From a virus: a stretch of 32,332 bases of DNA. The notes beneath the pieces were generated by a model. The model was given only the letters and a program-made list of their open reading frames with translations. It searched no databases and was not told where the DNA came from. The DNA is taken from IMG/VR virus record IMGVR_UViG_3300042881_001075, positions 1 to 32,332 of that record, one strand, 5' to 3'. Numbering within the stretch: position 1 is the stretch's first letter; the number at the start of each line of letters is the position of its first letter. Made by a program: the position numbers and the translations under genes. Below, in pieces: positions 6,855 through 11,925 of the stretch.

Positions 6855-7018
6855 TATGCACTCACCAACCCGTATTCCATTAGATATTCTCCAACGGTTG
6901 TGATGCCCTTATATTCGTTACAATCTGCACAGAACTGTGTTGTGCTGTAGTCAATCTTGTCTGCGATGATTGTCTCGCAAAAAATGCAAATTGCTGCATT
7001 CATGTTTTCCATGTTCAT
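6854..7018 (-). CDS. Zinc-ribbon microprotein, 54 residues
   Basis: This is the first gene after the promoter at 7070-7099, with a strong ribosome site (AAAGGGAG, six bases before the ATG). The protein shows CIFCETIIADKIDYS and CADCNEYKGI, two CxxC pairs about 16 residues apart, then a short helix. The stop overlaps the next ATG as TAATG. It probably binds zinc; no specific family is recognised. As the first cistron of the unit it would be among the best expressed. Confidence 0.75.
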   Translation of the reverse strand: MNMENMNAAICIFCETIIADKIDYSTTQFCADCNEYKGITTVGEYLMEYGLVSA

Positions 7019-7069
7019 TTGTTGCTCCCTTTGTTAGTAGTATTTGCAACATCTCTGCTGCATAATATA

Positions 7070-7099
7070 AGTATACCATGACCATTTGCACAATGTCAA
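7070..7099 (-). promoter_or_regulatory. Promoter of the zinc-protein cluster
   Basis: On the minus strand a perfect TTGACA (7094-7099) is followed after 18 bases by TATACT (7070-7075). The bases just before the -10, AAATGGTCATGG, match the promoter at 9379-9408 in 11 of 12 positions. The gap also holds a hairpin-like TTTGGT/ACCAAA pair (7113-7132) after the glycosyltransferase stop, without a U-tract. Confidence 0.8.
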
Positions 7100-7135
7100 A
7101 GAAATAGCCCTTTTTGGTCTTTTGTTACCAAATCG

Positions 7136-8194
7136 TTATAATTGGTACCAACCCTTGTCCCATAAGGTTAATAATCTATTAAAATATCTATCGTATTTGT
7201 ATCTAATCATATCAGTACTGTATTTTGCATATGTGTCTGTGGCTATCTTTCTTGGATCCAGGCTCTTTACCTGTTCCGTCGCTTTTACGAACTCAGCCAG
7301 AGTATTGCATCTAAAGCCATTAAAGCCGTTCTGGACGGTTTCTGTGAACACTCCTAAGTCACTTGTGATAACTGGTGTACCAACGGCCATGGCTTGGATA
7401 TGACTGTTACAGAAGGGTTCATGATAAAGGGTAGGTGAAAAGGCTGCAATTGCTCCTCCAAGGAGTTTTGCTCTATCTTCTGCTCCTACCTCTCCAATAT
7501 ATTCGCCATAAGACGGTATGTATGAGCCTGAGCCAGCCATGATTAGCCTTACTCCTGCTCTTTCACATGCCTGACTTGCAATGTCCACACCTTTACGCTG
7601 AGTCATTCTTCCAAAGTAAAGATAATAATCTTCTTTTTCTAACTGCCAAGGAAACTCGTCTTTGTTGTAGTATCCATTAACAACACCATCATAAAAATTG
7701 ATATCTATATCTGCTGCATTTCTATGTTGTGCATAAACTGCTGATCTCCAGGTATTAGATTCAAAGACTCTGTACTTAGCAAAGGTACCTGAATAGCCTA
7801 TTCCCCACTCAACGCTCATATGGTCAGGAAAGGCATCTGCAATAGGCTTTTGTGCAAGACCACCAATTAGACAAATAAAGTCTTTTTGTTCAATGTGTCT
7901 TGCTATTGTATTAATTGCATTACGATTAAACTCTTTCCAATGTGGAAGGGTATTATCAAATGATGCTGATGTGTAGTGATTGTTACCTACAGCAGCAAGT
8001 CTTAGTTCTTCTGGAAGGCACGGAATAAAGTCAGTAACATTAGCATCTGTTCTATCACCTGATGCATATAGATATACCTCATGACCAAGAGAAGTCATCA
8101 TGTTGCAAAATCCATATACCTTCTCAGTGTAGGCACAGGAAAAGAATTCTTTAGTTACCTTTGTATGTGGCAAAGCAACTACATGGAATCTCAC
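7136..8194 (-). CDS. GT4-type glycosyltransferase
   Basis: A 352-residue GT-B fold enzyme. The donor domain shows YLYFGRMTQRKGVDIASQAC, LIMAGSGSY and the family-4 signature EPFCNSHIQAMAVGTPVITS, with the two glutamates or their equivalents around the nucleotide-sugar phosphates. It transfers a sugar from an NDP-sugar; acceptor unknown. It starts with GTG at 8194, overlapping the upstream stop. It lies in the small-gene half, apart from the late modification cassette, so its target may be host cell-surface glycan or phage DNA rather than virions. No membrane anchor is seen. Confidence 0.93.
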   Translation of the reverse strand: MRFHVVALPHTKVTKEFFSCAYTEKVYGFCNMMTSLGHEVYLYASGDRTDANVTDFIPCLPEELRLAAVGNNHYTSASFDNTLPHWKEFNRNAINTIARHIEQKDFICLIGGLAQKPIADAFPDHMSVEWGIGYSGTFAKYRVFESNTWRSAVYAQHRNAADIDINFYDGVVNGYYNKDEFPWQLEKEDYYLYFGRMTQRKGVDIASQACERAGVRLIMAGSGSYIPSYGEYIGEVGAEDRAKLLGGAIAAFSPTLYHEPFCNSHIQAMAVGTPVITSDLGVFTETVQNGFNGFRCNTLAEFVKATEQVKSLDPRKIATDTYAKYSTDMIRYKYDRYFNRLLTLWDKGWYQL

Positions 8195-8340
8195 TTACAG
8201 CAACCATCCTCACAGTCGCATCCTGTCATGCTATCAATCAGAAAATCTAATTGCTCAAGTGCATTGATCAAAGAAACCTTGATTCCAATAAGTTCTTCAA
8301 GTTCGTAATTTCTTTCTTCTGGATTAATTTGTATTTCCAT
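8191..8340 (-). CDS. Small coiled-coil protein with Cys-rich tail
   Basis: In 49 residues the N-terminal two thirds form an acidic amphipathic helix (EELIGIKVSLINALEQLDFL). The end is CDCEDGCCK, four cysteines in eight residues, which could hold a metal. The ATG at 8340 lies within the end of the preceding gene (17-base overlap) and its stop overlaps the glycosyltransferase GTG. No family is recognised; coupling suggests a partner of the glycosyltransferase, though this is inference. Confidence 0.7.
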   Translation of the reverse strand: MEIQINPEERNYELEELIGIKVSLINALEQLDFLIDSMTGCDCEDGCCK

Positions 8341-8500
8341 CTGTTTGCTCCTTCATCTCGTTAATAATTTTGTCTAGTCTATCAATAGCAGCATTTAGGC
8401 TATCAATTGAATCTTGTACTGTTTGTCTTGTAGATTCTTCGCCTCTTGTAAATGCAGCGATTTCGTGTGGTTGTAATATTCTATATTCTGGTCCACCCAT
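8324..8500 (-). CDS. Small coiled-coil protein, 58 residues
   Basis: The ATG at 8500 is chosen because a strong ribosome site, GAGGGAG, lies about nine bases upstream. ATGs at 8542 and 8569 in the same frame lack one. The protein starts MGGPEYRILQPHEIAAFTRG and ends in a helix (DSIDSLNAAIDRLDKIINEM) with heptad-like spacing. It overlaps the next gene by 17 bases. Function unknown. Confidence 0.65.
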   Translation of the reverse strand: MGGPEYRILQPHEIAAFTRGEESTRQTVQDSIDSLNAAIDRLDKIINEMKEQTDGNTN

Positions 8501-8573
8501 ATTTTTACGCTCCCTCTTCTTGTTATAGTGTATTTCATTCATCGCTTGATGAAAGTATCTTCTGACCATTGTA

Positions 8574-8831
8574 TCACTTTTTCCCTATGATTGGAGATTT
8601 GCCAACATTAGTTCTTTTATCTCTAACCATAGCAATTGTTGATGTTGGAATAGTTGGAAGGTCTTTGCCCTTGTTCCTTTTTTGCCAGGAAGCAATGTAA
8701 GTATCAAGATACTCGTCTATCCTTCTATCTCTTTCTTCATCAGACATAACCATCAAATCTTCCATAGTGTTCTTACGGTAGAAGTGACTAATAATTGCTG
8801 GCTCATAGTTTTTCATTTTTGTTACTTTCAT
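8574..8831 (-). CDS. Unknown charged 85-residue protein
   Basis: The protein has a helical charged middle (MSDEERDRRIDEYLDTYIAS) and a basic C-terminus (VRDKRTNVGKSPIIGKK). Two starts are possible, ATG at 8831 or at 8816; both lie inside the end of the upstream membrane-protein gene and neither has a strong ribosome site, which suggests translational coupling. No family is recognised. Confidence 0.6.
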   Translation of the reverse strand: MKVTKMKNYEPAIISHFYRKNTMEDLMVMSDEERDRRIDEYLDTYIASWQKRNKGKDLPTIPTSTIAMVRDKRTNVGKSPIIGKK

Positions 8832-8931
8832 ATAAATAAACTAACCAACCAATGGATAGTCCAATAACTAGATTTCCTGTTATAAGATTTACTACTCCTG
8901 CAGCAAAGATTGCCTTAAGTGCATTATCCAT
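8803..8931 (-). CDS. Membrane microprotein, 42 residues
   Basis: A short frame encoding MDNALKAIFAAGVVNLITGN followed by LVIGLSIGWLVYLYESNKNE. It has one clear membrane segment of about 20 residues with a charged cytoplasmic end. It begins two bases after the preceding stop and overlaps the next gene by 29 bases. Such single-pass microproteins are common in phage early regions; function unknown. Confidence 0.65.
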   Translation of the reverse strand: MDNALKAIFAAGVVNLITGNLVIGLSIGWLVYLYESNKNEKL

Positions 8932-8933
8932 AA

Positions 8934-9149
8934 TTACCACATCTTACAATCTTGAGGTCTATGCATTTTAGCCTTTGTTTCAATGTGCCAAAGCATTTTT
9001 TGACCTACTTTAATTCTTCTAGTACAAGCATCACAATTAACATAATTAAAAGTATTTACTAAAGTTCTCCATCCAGGAGTTTCACTATCAGTATTTAAAT
9101 ATACTTTACTTTTAGTATTTCCTGCTTCCCAATTAATTCTCTTCCCCAT
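8934..9149 (-). CDS. Small zinc-finger-like protein, 71 residues
   Basis: The protein has CDACTRRIKVGQKMLWHIET, then HRPQDC. This C-x2-C, long spacer, H-x4-C layout is seen in small phage zinc proteins with a PARP-finger-like arrangement. The ATG has AAAGGA seven bases upstream and lies within the end of the upstream frame (17-base overlap). DNA or RNA binding is plausible; no closer assignment can be made. Confidence 0.7.
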   Translation of the reverse strand: MGKRINWEAGNTKSKVYLNTDSETPGWRTLVNTFNYVNCDACTRRIKVGQKMLWHIETKAKMHRPQDCKMW

Positions 9150-9315
9150 TACTCTTATCCTTTTCTTTTTGTTTTTTCTTTTCTAGGTAATCTGCCCAAT
9201 CTTCTTTTAACATATGGACATGACTCTTTAAAGCAACTACCCCGTAACCATGCGACTTGTGGTGCTGGTTCAACGGTTGTAACAAGACTGGATTGCTTGC
9301 TACGATAATAAGCAC
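9133..9315 (-). CDS. Uncertain small frame, highly charged C-terminus
   Basis: From a GTG at 9315 this frame gives 60 residues ending in LKEDWADYLEKKKQKEKDKS. A shorter start at ATG 9213 would leave only that tail. The upstream part uses GC-ending codons (CCG, TCG, GGG) unlike its neighbours. An alternative frame across 9200-9300 encodes VEPAPQVAWLRGSCFKESCP with more typical codon use but no start codon. The true gene may use a programmed slip or the sequence may hold an indel; the C-terminal end looks real. Confidence 0.4.
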   Translation of the reverse strand: MLIIVASNPVLLQPLNQHHKSHGYGVVALKSHVHMLKEDWADYLEKKKQKEKDKSNGEEN

Positions 9316-9378
9316 TCTGCCCGTTATCGCTTCTGGACCAACATTGAAGTTATCTCTAAACGCCCTTGAAGTGTTACT

Positions 9379-9408
9379 ATCATACCATGACTATTTATTA
9401 AAAAGCAA
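9379..9408 (-). promoter_or_regulatory. Promoter of the second small-gene cluster
   Basis: TTGCTT (9403-9408), 18 bases, TATGAT (9379-9384) on the minus strand. The -35 box is weak, but AAATAGTCATGG before the -10 nearly repeats the promoter at 7070-7099 and supplies an extended -10. It lies directly downstream of a terminator, as expected where one unit ends and another begins. Confidence 0.65.
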
Positions 9409-9416
9409 ATGGGCAC

Positions 9417-9462
9417 AAAAAAAGGCCCAATGCGGAGAACGGGAGCAATACGCACTGGGACC
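9417..9462 (-). terminator. Rho-independent terminator
   Basis: On the minus strand CCCAGTGCG pairs with CGCATTGGG (one G-U pair), extended by GG and CC around a bulged base, with a 16-base loop, then seven T. It ends leftward transcription from the lysis side and would also end a short RNA begun at about 9499. Confidence 0.85.
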
Positions 9463-9500
9463 TAATTTGTCTATGGAAATCACGGAGGTGAACTCATAGA
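9417..9500 (-). ncRNA. Candidate small RNA with anti-Shine-Dalgarno loop
   Basis: A strong promoter (9506-9535) and a strong terminator (9417-9462) enclose about 80 bases with no credible gene. The 5' part folds into a perfect 6-base stem TCTATG/CATAGA (9470-9475 with 9495-9500). Its 19-base loop contains TTCACCTCC, the sequence at the 3' end of 16S rRNA that pairs with ribosome sites. The terminator loop holds two more C-rich runs (CTCCC, TCTCC). C-rich loops of this kind are how several Gram-positive small RNAs block translation starts. Existence and targets are inferred. Confidence 0.55.
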
Positions 9501-9505
9501 ATACT

Positions 9506-9535
9506 ATTGTAGCAGGTGTTATAACTTGCTGTCAA
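9506..9535 (-). promoter_or_regulatory. Strong promoter upstream of the candidate small RNA
   Basis: On the minus strand a perfect TTGACA (9530-9535), 18 bases, TACAAT (9506-9511, five of six). The expected start is 9497-9502. The only thing downstream before the terminator is the hairpin with the CACCTCC loop. Confidence 0.75.
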
Positions 9536-9545
9536 ACACCTACGC

Positions 9546-9644
9546 TTAGTATACTTTTTTAACTATTAAATTACCATCTTTATCAACTTGCAGCACTTCT
9601 TCGTATTGCAAAGAATCTACTAATGCTTTTTCTTCTTCTATCAT
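9546..9644 (-). CDS. Peptide of 32 residues after the lysin gene
   Basis: A very short frame, MIEEEKALVDSLQYEEVLQV and then DKDGNLIVKKVY. AGGTGG lies seven bases before the ATG, which begins one base after the lysin stop. The start, spacing and acidic-then-basic pattern support a small expressed protein. No function can be assigned. It is the last gene before the small-RNA promoter. Confidence 0.55.
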   Translation of the reverse strand: MIEEEKALVDSLQYEEVLQVDKDGNLIVKKVY

Positions 9645-9645
9645 T

Positions 9646-10092
9646 TTAGTACCACCTATTCTTTTGAAAATGTTTCCAGGCTCCACATGGAGTGGAATGC
9701 CGTCTTGATATGTAAGACAGCGTAGCAACTAATTGGGCTACTGCACTATCTGACTTCTTCATGCCAAGACTGCTTACTGTGCTATCTAACATCTGTCCAA
9801 TCCCACTTGCGGTGGAAGTAGGGTTCTTAGCCTCTGGTCTCCAGGCTGACTCTTTCCCTACCAATTTGGTCAGGCATAAAAACTGCTTTGGATCAAGCAA
9901 TTCCTTTGCTATTTCTTTTGCAGATACCTGCTCTAGTATTGGCCTTGGCTCATAAACTATCGTAGGTTCTGGTTTTGCTGTGTCTGTTGTAATACTTGTT
10001 TGAAGAAAAACTGCTAGTAAAGAGACTATTAGAACTCTTGACCATAGATTTTTGTTTCGCTTAATAAATCTTCTCCTTTGGTTAGTGAACAT
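9646..10092 (-). CDS. Lysin: lytic transglycosylase-like, with signal anchor
   Basis: From the ATG at 10092 the protein has 148 residues. A basic N-terminus (QRRRFIKRNKNLWSR) precedes a hydrophobic segment (VLIVSLLAVFLQTSI), a signal peptide or signal-arrest anchor. The catalytic domain has CLTKLVGKESAWRPEAKNPT, with the Glu of the KES motif as catalytic acid, TASGIGQML, and the actinobacterial ending STPCGAWKHFQKNRWY. It would cut peptidoglycan glycan strands at the end of infection. The best ribosome site upstream serves an overlapping frame (10029-10109), so the lysin start itself is poorly served; coupling is likely. Confidence 0.85.
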   Translation of the reverse strand: MFTNQRRRFIKRNKNLWSRVLIVSLLAVFLQTSITTDTAKPEPTIVYEPRPILEQVSAKEIAKELLDPKQFLCLTKLVGKESAWRPEAKNPTSTASGIGQMLDSTVSSLGMKKSDSAVAQLVATLSYISRRHSTPCGAWKHFQKNRWY

Positions 10093-10109
10093 CCCCAACT
10101 CATTGGCAT
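10029..10109 (-). CDS. Overlapping 26-residue frame at the lysin start
   Basis: An AAGGAGGT site ends six bases before an ATG at 10109 that is out of frame with the lysin. It encodes MPMSWGCSLTKGEDLLSETK plus six residues, and stops inside the lysin coding region. The lysin ATG at 10092 lies 24 bases from this site, too far for direct use. Either this is a leader peptide that couples or delays lysin translation, or an indel separates the lysin from its true start. Confidence 0.45.
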   Translation of the reverse strand: MPMSWGCSLTKGEDLLSETKIYGQEF

Positions 10110-10121
10110 AGATTTACCTCC

Positions 10122-10262
10122 TTAGATTTTATTACTTTCTATCATGTCACAGATTTGTTCAATGGTCCAGTCATCCAGACCCTCTATCTCTGACAATCTT
10201 TCTACGAGTTCTTCTTTGGCGAATATATATCCGTCTTGGAAGCCCTCTTTATATTCTGACAT
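10122..10262 (-). CDS. Small acidic protein, 46 residues, leaderless start
   Basis: The frame encodes MSEYKEGFQDGYIFAKEELV and LSEIEGLDDWTIEQICDMIE, an acidic helical protein. There is no ribosome site; instead TAAACT lies exactly six bases before the ATG, a leaderless layout. The GFxDGYxxAKEE pattern recurs in short phage proteins of unknown role. The stop is next to the AAGGAGGT used by the following frame. Confidence 0.65.
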   Translation of the reverse strand: MSEYKEGFQDGYIFAKEELVERLSEIEGLDDWTIEQICDMIESNKI

Positions 10263-10268
10263 AACTAT

Positions 10269-10298
10269 AGTTTACACTATTCTTGAAGATATTGTCTT
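10269..10298 (-). promoter_or_regulatory. Leaderless promoter for the gene at 10262
   Basis: AAGACA (10293-10298), 18 bases, TAAACT (10269-10274), six bases, then ATG. The transcript would begin at or next to the start codon. The -35 and -10 are each four of six to consensus; the spacing to ATG is the main support. Confidence 0.5.
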
Positions 10299-10355
10299 GT
10301 AAGGCTTACTCTACGATACCCTTTTTAGGTACCTAGCAGGCGATTTGCGGCCTTT

Positions 10356-11279
10356 TTATGAATTAGTTGATACTATGACACCTTTATTGCTAGAAATAGA
10401 CTCATTTATCAAAGTCTCTAACTCAGGCAAACTGATTAAGTCAGCATTAACTGTTTCTGAAGCACCATTAAGATTACTGAGATGTATTGGCAACTTTAAG
10501 TCTTTTCTTATGGTTCTAAAAATATCAGTCTCAATGTCTATTGCTTCTCTTCCCGTTTTAAAATGCCAGACTTTATATTTTGACCAGCCTTTGCCACCTA
10601 AAATCTTAAGACGGTCATGCTTGTTATTGCTATTGCCAACCCCAACTTTATGAGAGTTAAAATCTTCATGTGTAATTAAATAAAGATATGCTGGGTCATC
10701 TATGCTAAATCCATTTTTTCCACAGTTTGTGCATCCAGAACCTCGTTTGATTGTGCTTGCTTTAACCTTGGTATCTGAGTTGCACCTAAGACATTTGACC
10801 TGCCACCAACTTTTGGCACTCCTATAGGCCTCCAGAGGCTTTAAAAGGGCATCTGAGAGGATCTGTAAGGCTTCCTCTTCAGGCATAATTTTACTAACCC
10901 AATAACAGTTCTGACATTTTTTATTTGCCTTTAGTCCATCAAGTCTTTTGTTTACTACAATTCCACATTCTAAGCATTCTGTTTTCCAGACATTTCTTTT
11001 GCCATGCTTTATTTTTTCTGTGGCTCTAAACCCTGCTTCTAAAAATTTATTTATTGCCTCTTGATCAGATATTTTATGAGGCATTATCCTATTAGCAGTT
11101 TTACAAACTTTGCATCCAATTCCTATTTTAACTTGAGCAAGATATGGATAGGCTATAGTGCCACATGTGATACATTCAGATTTCCACTTTTTATCTGCAA
11201 GAGGATATTTAGCCAAAGGCTTCCATCCAGCAGCAATCATTATTGCTTCAGCAGTTTTATCATCTATTCTTGCTCCCAT
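10356..11279 (-). CDS. Treble-clef repeat protein with GIY-YIG-like nuclease
   Basis: From the ATG at 11279 the protein has 307 residues. Three similar N-terminal modules of about 55-65 residues each carry a hydrophobic W, a CxxC and a GxxCxxC (ECITCGTIAYPYL with GCKVCK; ECLECGIVV with KCQNCYW; KCLRCNSDTKV with GCTNCGK), matching repeated zinc-ribbon/treble-clef domains. The C-terminal part, YLYLITHEDFNSHKVGVGNS then WHFKTGREAIDIETDIFRTI, looks like a GIY-YIG nuclease fold. This suits a homing endonuclease that binds DNA through the zinc modules. It sits inside the lysis region with its own promoter and a terminator upstream. Confidence 0.8.
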   Translation of the reverse strand: MGARIDDKTAEAIMIAAGWKPLAKYPLADKKWKSECITCGTIAYPYLAQVKIGIGCKVCKTANRIMPHKISDQEAINKFLEAGFRATEKIKHGKRNVWKTECLECGIVVNKRLDGLKANKKCQNCYWVSKIMPEEEALQILSDALLKPLEAYRSAKSWWQVKCLRCNSDTKVKASTIKRGSGCTNCGKNGFSIDDPAYLYLITHEDFNSHKVGVGNSNNKHDRLKILGGKGWSKYKVWHFKTGREAIDIETDIFRTIRKDLKLPIHLSNLNGASETVNADLISLPELETLINESISSNKGVIVSTNS

Positions 11280-11285
11280 CTTACA

Positions 11286-11314
11286 ATGGTACCACAATTA
11301 GGATTTACGGTCAA
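11286..11314 (-). promoter_or_regulatory. Leaderless promoter for the GIY-YIG-like gene
   Basis: TTGACC (11309-11314), 17 bases, TACCAT (11286-11291), six bases, ATG at 11279. There is no ribosome site before this ATG. The -10 is part of the palindrome TGGTACCA. Confidence 0.6.
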
Positions 11315-11317
11315 GAC

Positions 11318-11355
11318 AAGGAAAAGGGCCCAGATTTCTCCAGGCCCTTCCTTTT
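11318..11355. terminator. Hairpin terminator, usable in both directions
   Basis: GGGCC (11326-11330) and GGCCC (11343-11347) form the core of a stem extended by AAGGAA and TTCCTT with a small bulge and a 12-base loop. TTTT follows on the plus strand and TTTTCC on the minus strand. It separates the holin-like genes from the GIY-YIG-like gene. The remaining bases to 11420 hold no gene that I can see. Confidence 0.7.
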
Positions 11356-11420
11356 AGATAATTCACAGGTGATATAAGTTTGTGTGTGCTGTGATTAGTC
11401 TAATATGTTTATTGTACACC

Positions 11421-11639
11421 TTATTTGCTTTTGATGCCAAATTCTTTTTCATTAGGCTGTAGGGCTTTTAGTAGTGGTGCTGCGATACCTGCCAAAAATG
11501 CGTTTAGTAATACCTTTGGATCTGTAATGCCAGAAATGTAGAGGGCTAGAACTGCTGCTGCAGATGCTCTTAACCATGATTGTGCTACGGCTAGTGCTTG
11601 ATCCTTTGTTGACTTTGGTGCTGGTTTCTTTGTTGCCAT
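11421..11639 (-). CDS. Holin-like membrane protein
   Basis: In 72 residues: a basic N-terminus (MATKKPAPKSTKDQAL), two hydrophobic segments (WLRASAAAVLALYISG and LLNAFLAGIAAPLLKAL) and a charged end. This matches small two-pass holins of the r1t type in Gram-positive phages, which open the membrane for the lysin. AAAGGAG lies six bases before the ATG. The lysin lies further along the same strand, separated by the GIY-YIG-like gene and one small gene. Confidence 0.75.
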   Translation of the reverse strand: MATKKPAPKSTKDQALAVAQSWLRASAAAVLALYISGITDPKVLLNAFLAGIAAPLLKALQPNEKEFGIKSK

Positions 11640-11642
11640 GAT

Positions 11643-11870
11643 TTACTCCTTTGGTGTTCTTCTTTTAGGTCTTGCATTCTGAGTCATCAGAATATTCATT
11701 ATTTGTTCTACTTGGTACTCAAGTCTATCCACAGAATCCCTGAGCGAGGATCCACCATTTCTGTGAAGTTCAGATAGATAATGTTTAACTAGCCATCTAA
11801 TTGAACCAACATATGCAGTTACAACTGTAGTTATGGCTACGGCTATTCCTGCCCATTCTTGTGGCGACAT
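11643..11870 (-). CDS. One-pass membrane protein of the lysis region
   Basis: This 75-residue protein has an N-terminal membrane segment (GIAVAITTVVTAYVGSIRW), then a helix with heptad spacing (LRDSVDRLEYQVEQIMNILM) and a basic end. Paired with the holin-like gene four bases downstream, it may be a second holin, an antiholin or a spanin-like partner. AAGGAG lies five bases before the ATG. It starts 45 bases from the plus-strand sulfotransferase-like gene, so the two share a divergent control region. Confidence 0.75.
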   Translation of the reverse strand: MSPQEWAGIAVAITTVVTAYVGSIRWLVKHYLSELHRNGGSSLRDSVDRLEYQVEQIMNILMTQNARPKRRTPKE

Positions 11871-11900
11871 TTTTTCTCCTTGGTCTTATTGTTTATTTTC

Positions 11901-11925
11901 TGTTATACTATCTTTATGTATAACA
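11901..11925. promoter_or_regulatory. Operator-like palindrome between divergent genes
   Basis: Perfect 8-base arms TGTTATAC (11901-11908) and GTATAACA (11918-11925) with a 9-base gap. The site covers the rightward -10 and the start codon at 11916, and contains a leftward TATAAC (11902-11907) suitable for the lysis genes. A repressor bound here could control both directions. Confidence 0.55.
11904..11909 (+). promoter_or_regulatory. Leaderless -10 of the sulfotransferase-like gene
   Basis: TATACT is followed by exactly six bases and the ATG at 11916. The -35 (TTGGTC at 18 bases) is weak. This is the third case of this spacing in the window. Confidence 0.55.

Noticed and set aside
7113-7132. 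Terminator after the GT4 gene
   Set aside because: TTTGGT/ACCAAA is a 6-base stem without a U-tract on either strand.
9190-9470. tRNA or tRNA-like gene
   Set aside because: No cloverleaf, anticodon arm or T-loop sequence can be drawn; the strong stem is a terminator.
9257-9499. Plus-strand frame of 80 residues
   Set aside because: It runs through two leftward promoters and a terminator, has no ribosome site and its sequence is low-quality.
10326-10357. Plus-strand terminator near AGGC/GCCTTTTT and the TAGGTACCTA palindrome
   Set aside because: The stem is only four bases and there is no rightward gene to end.
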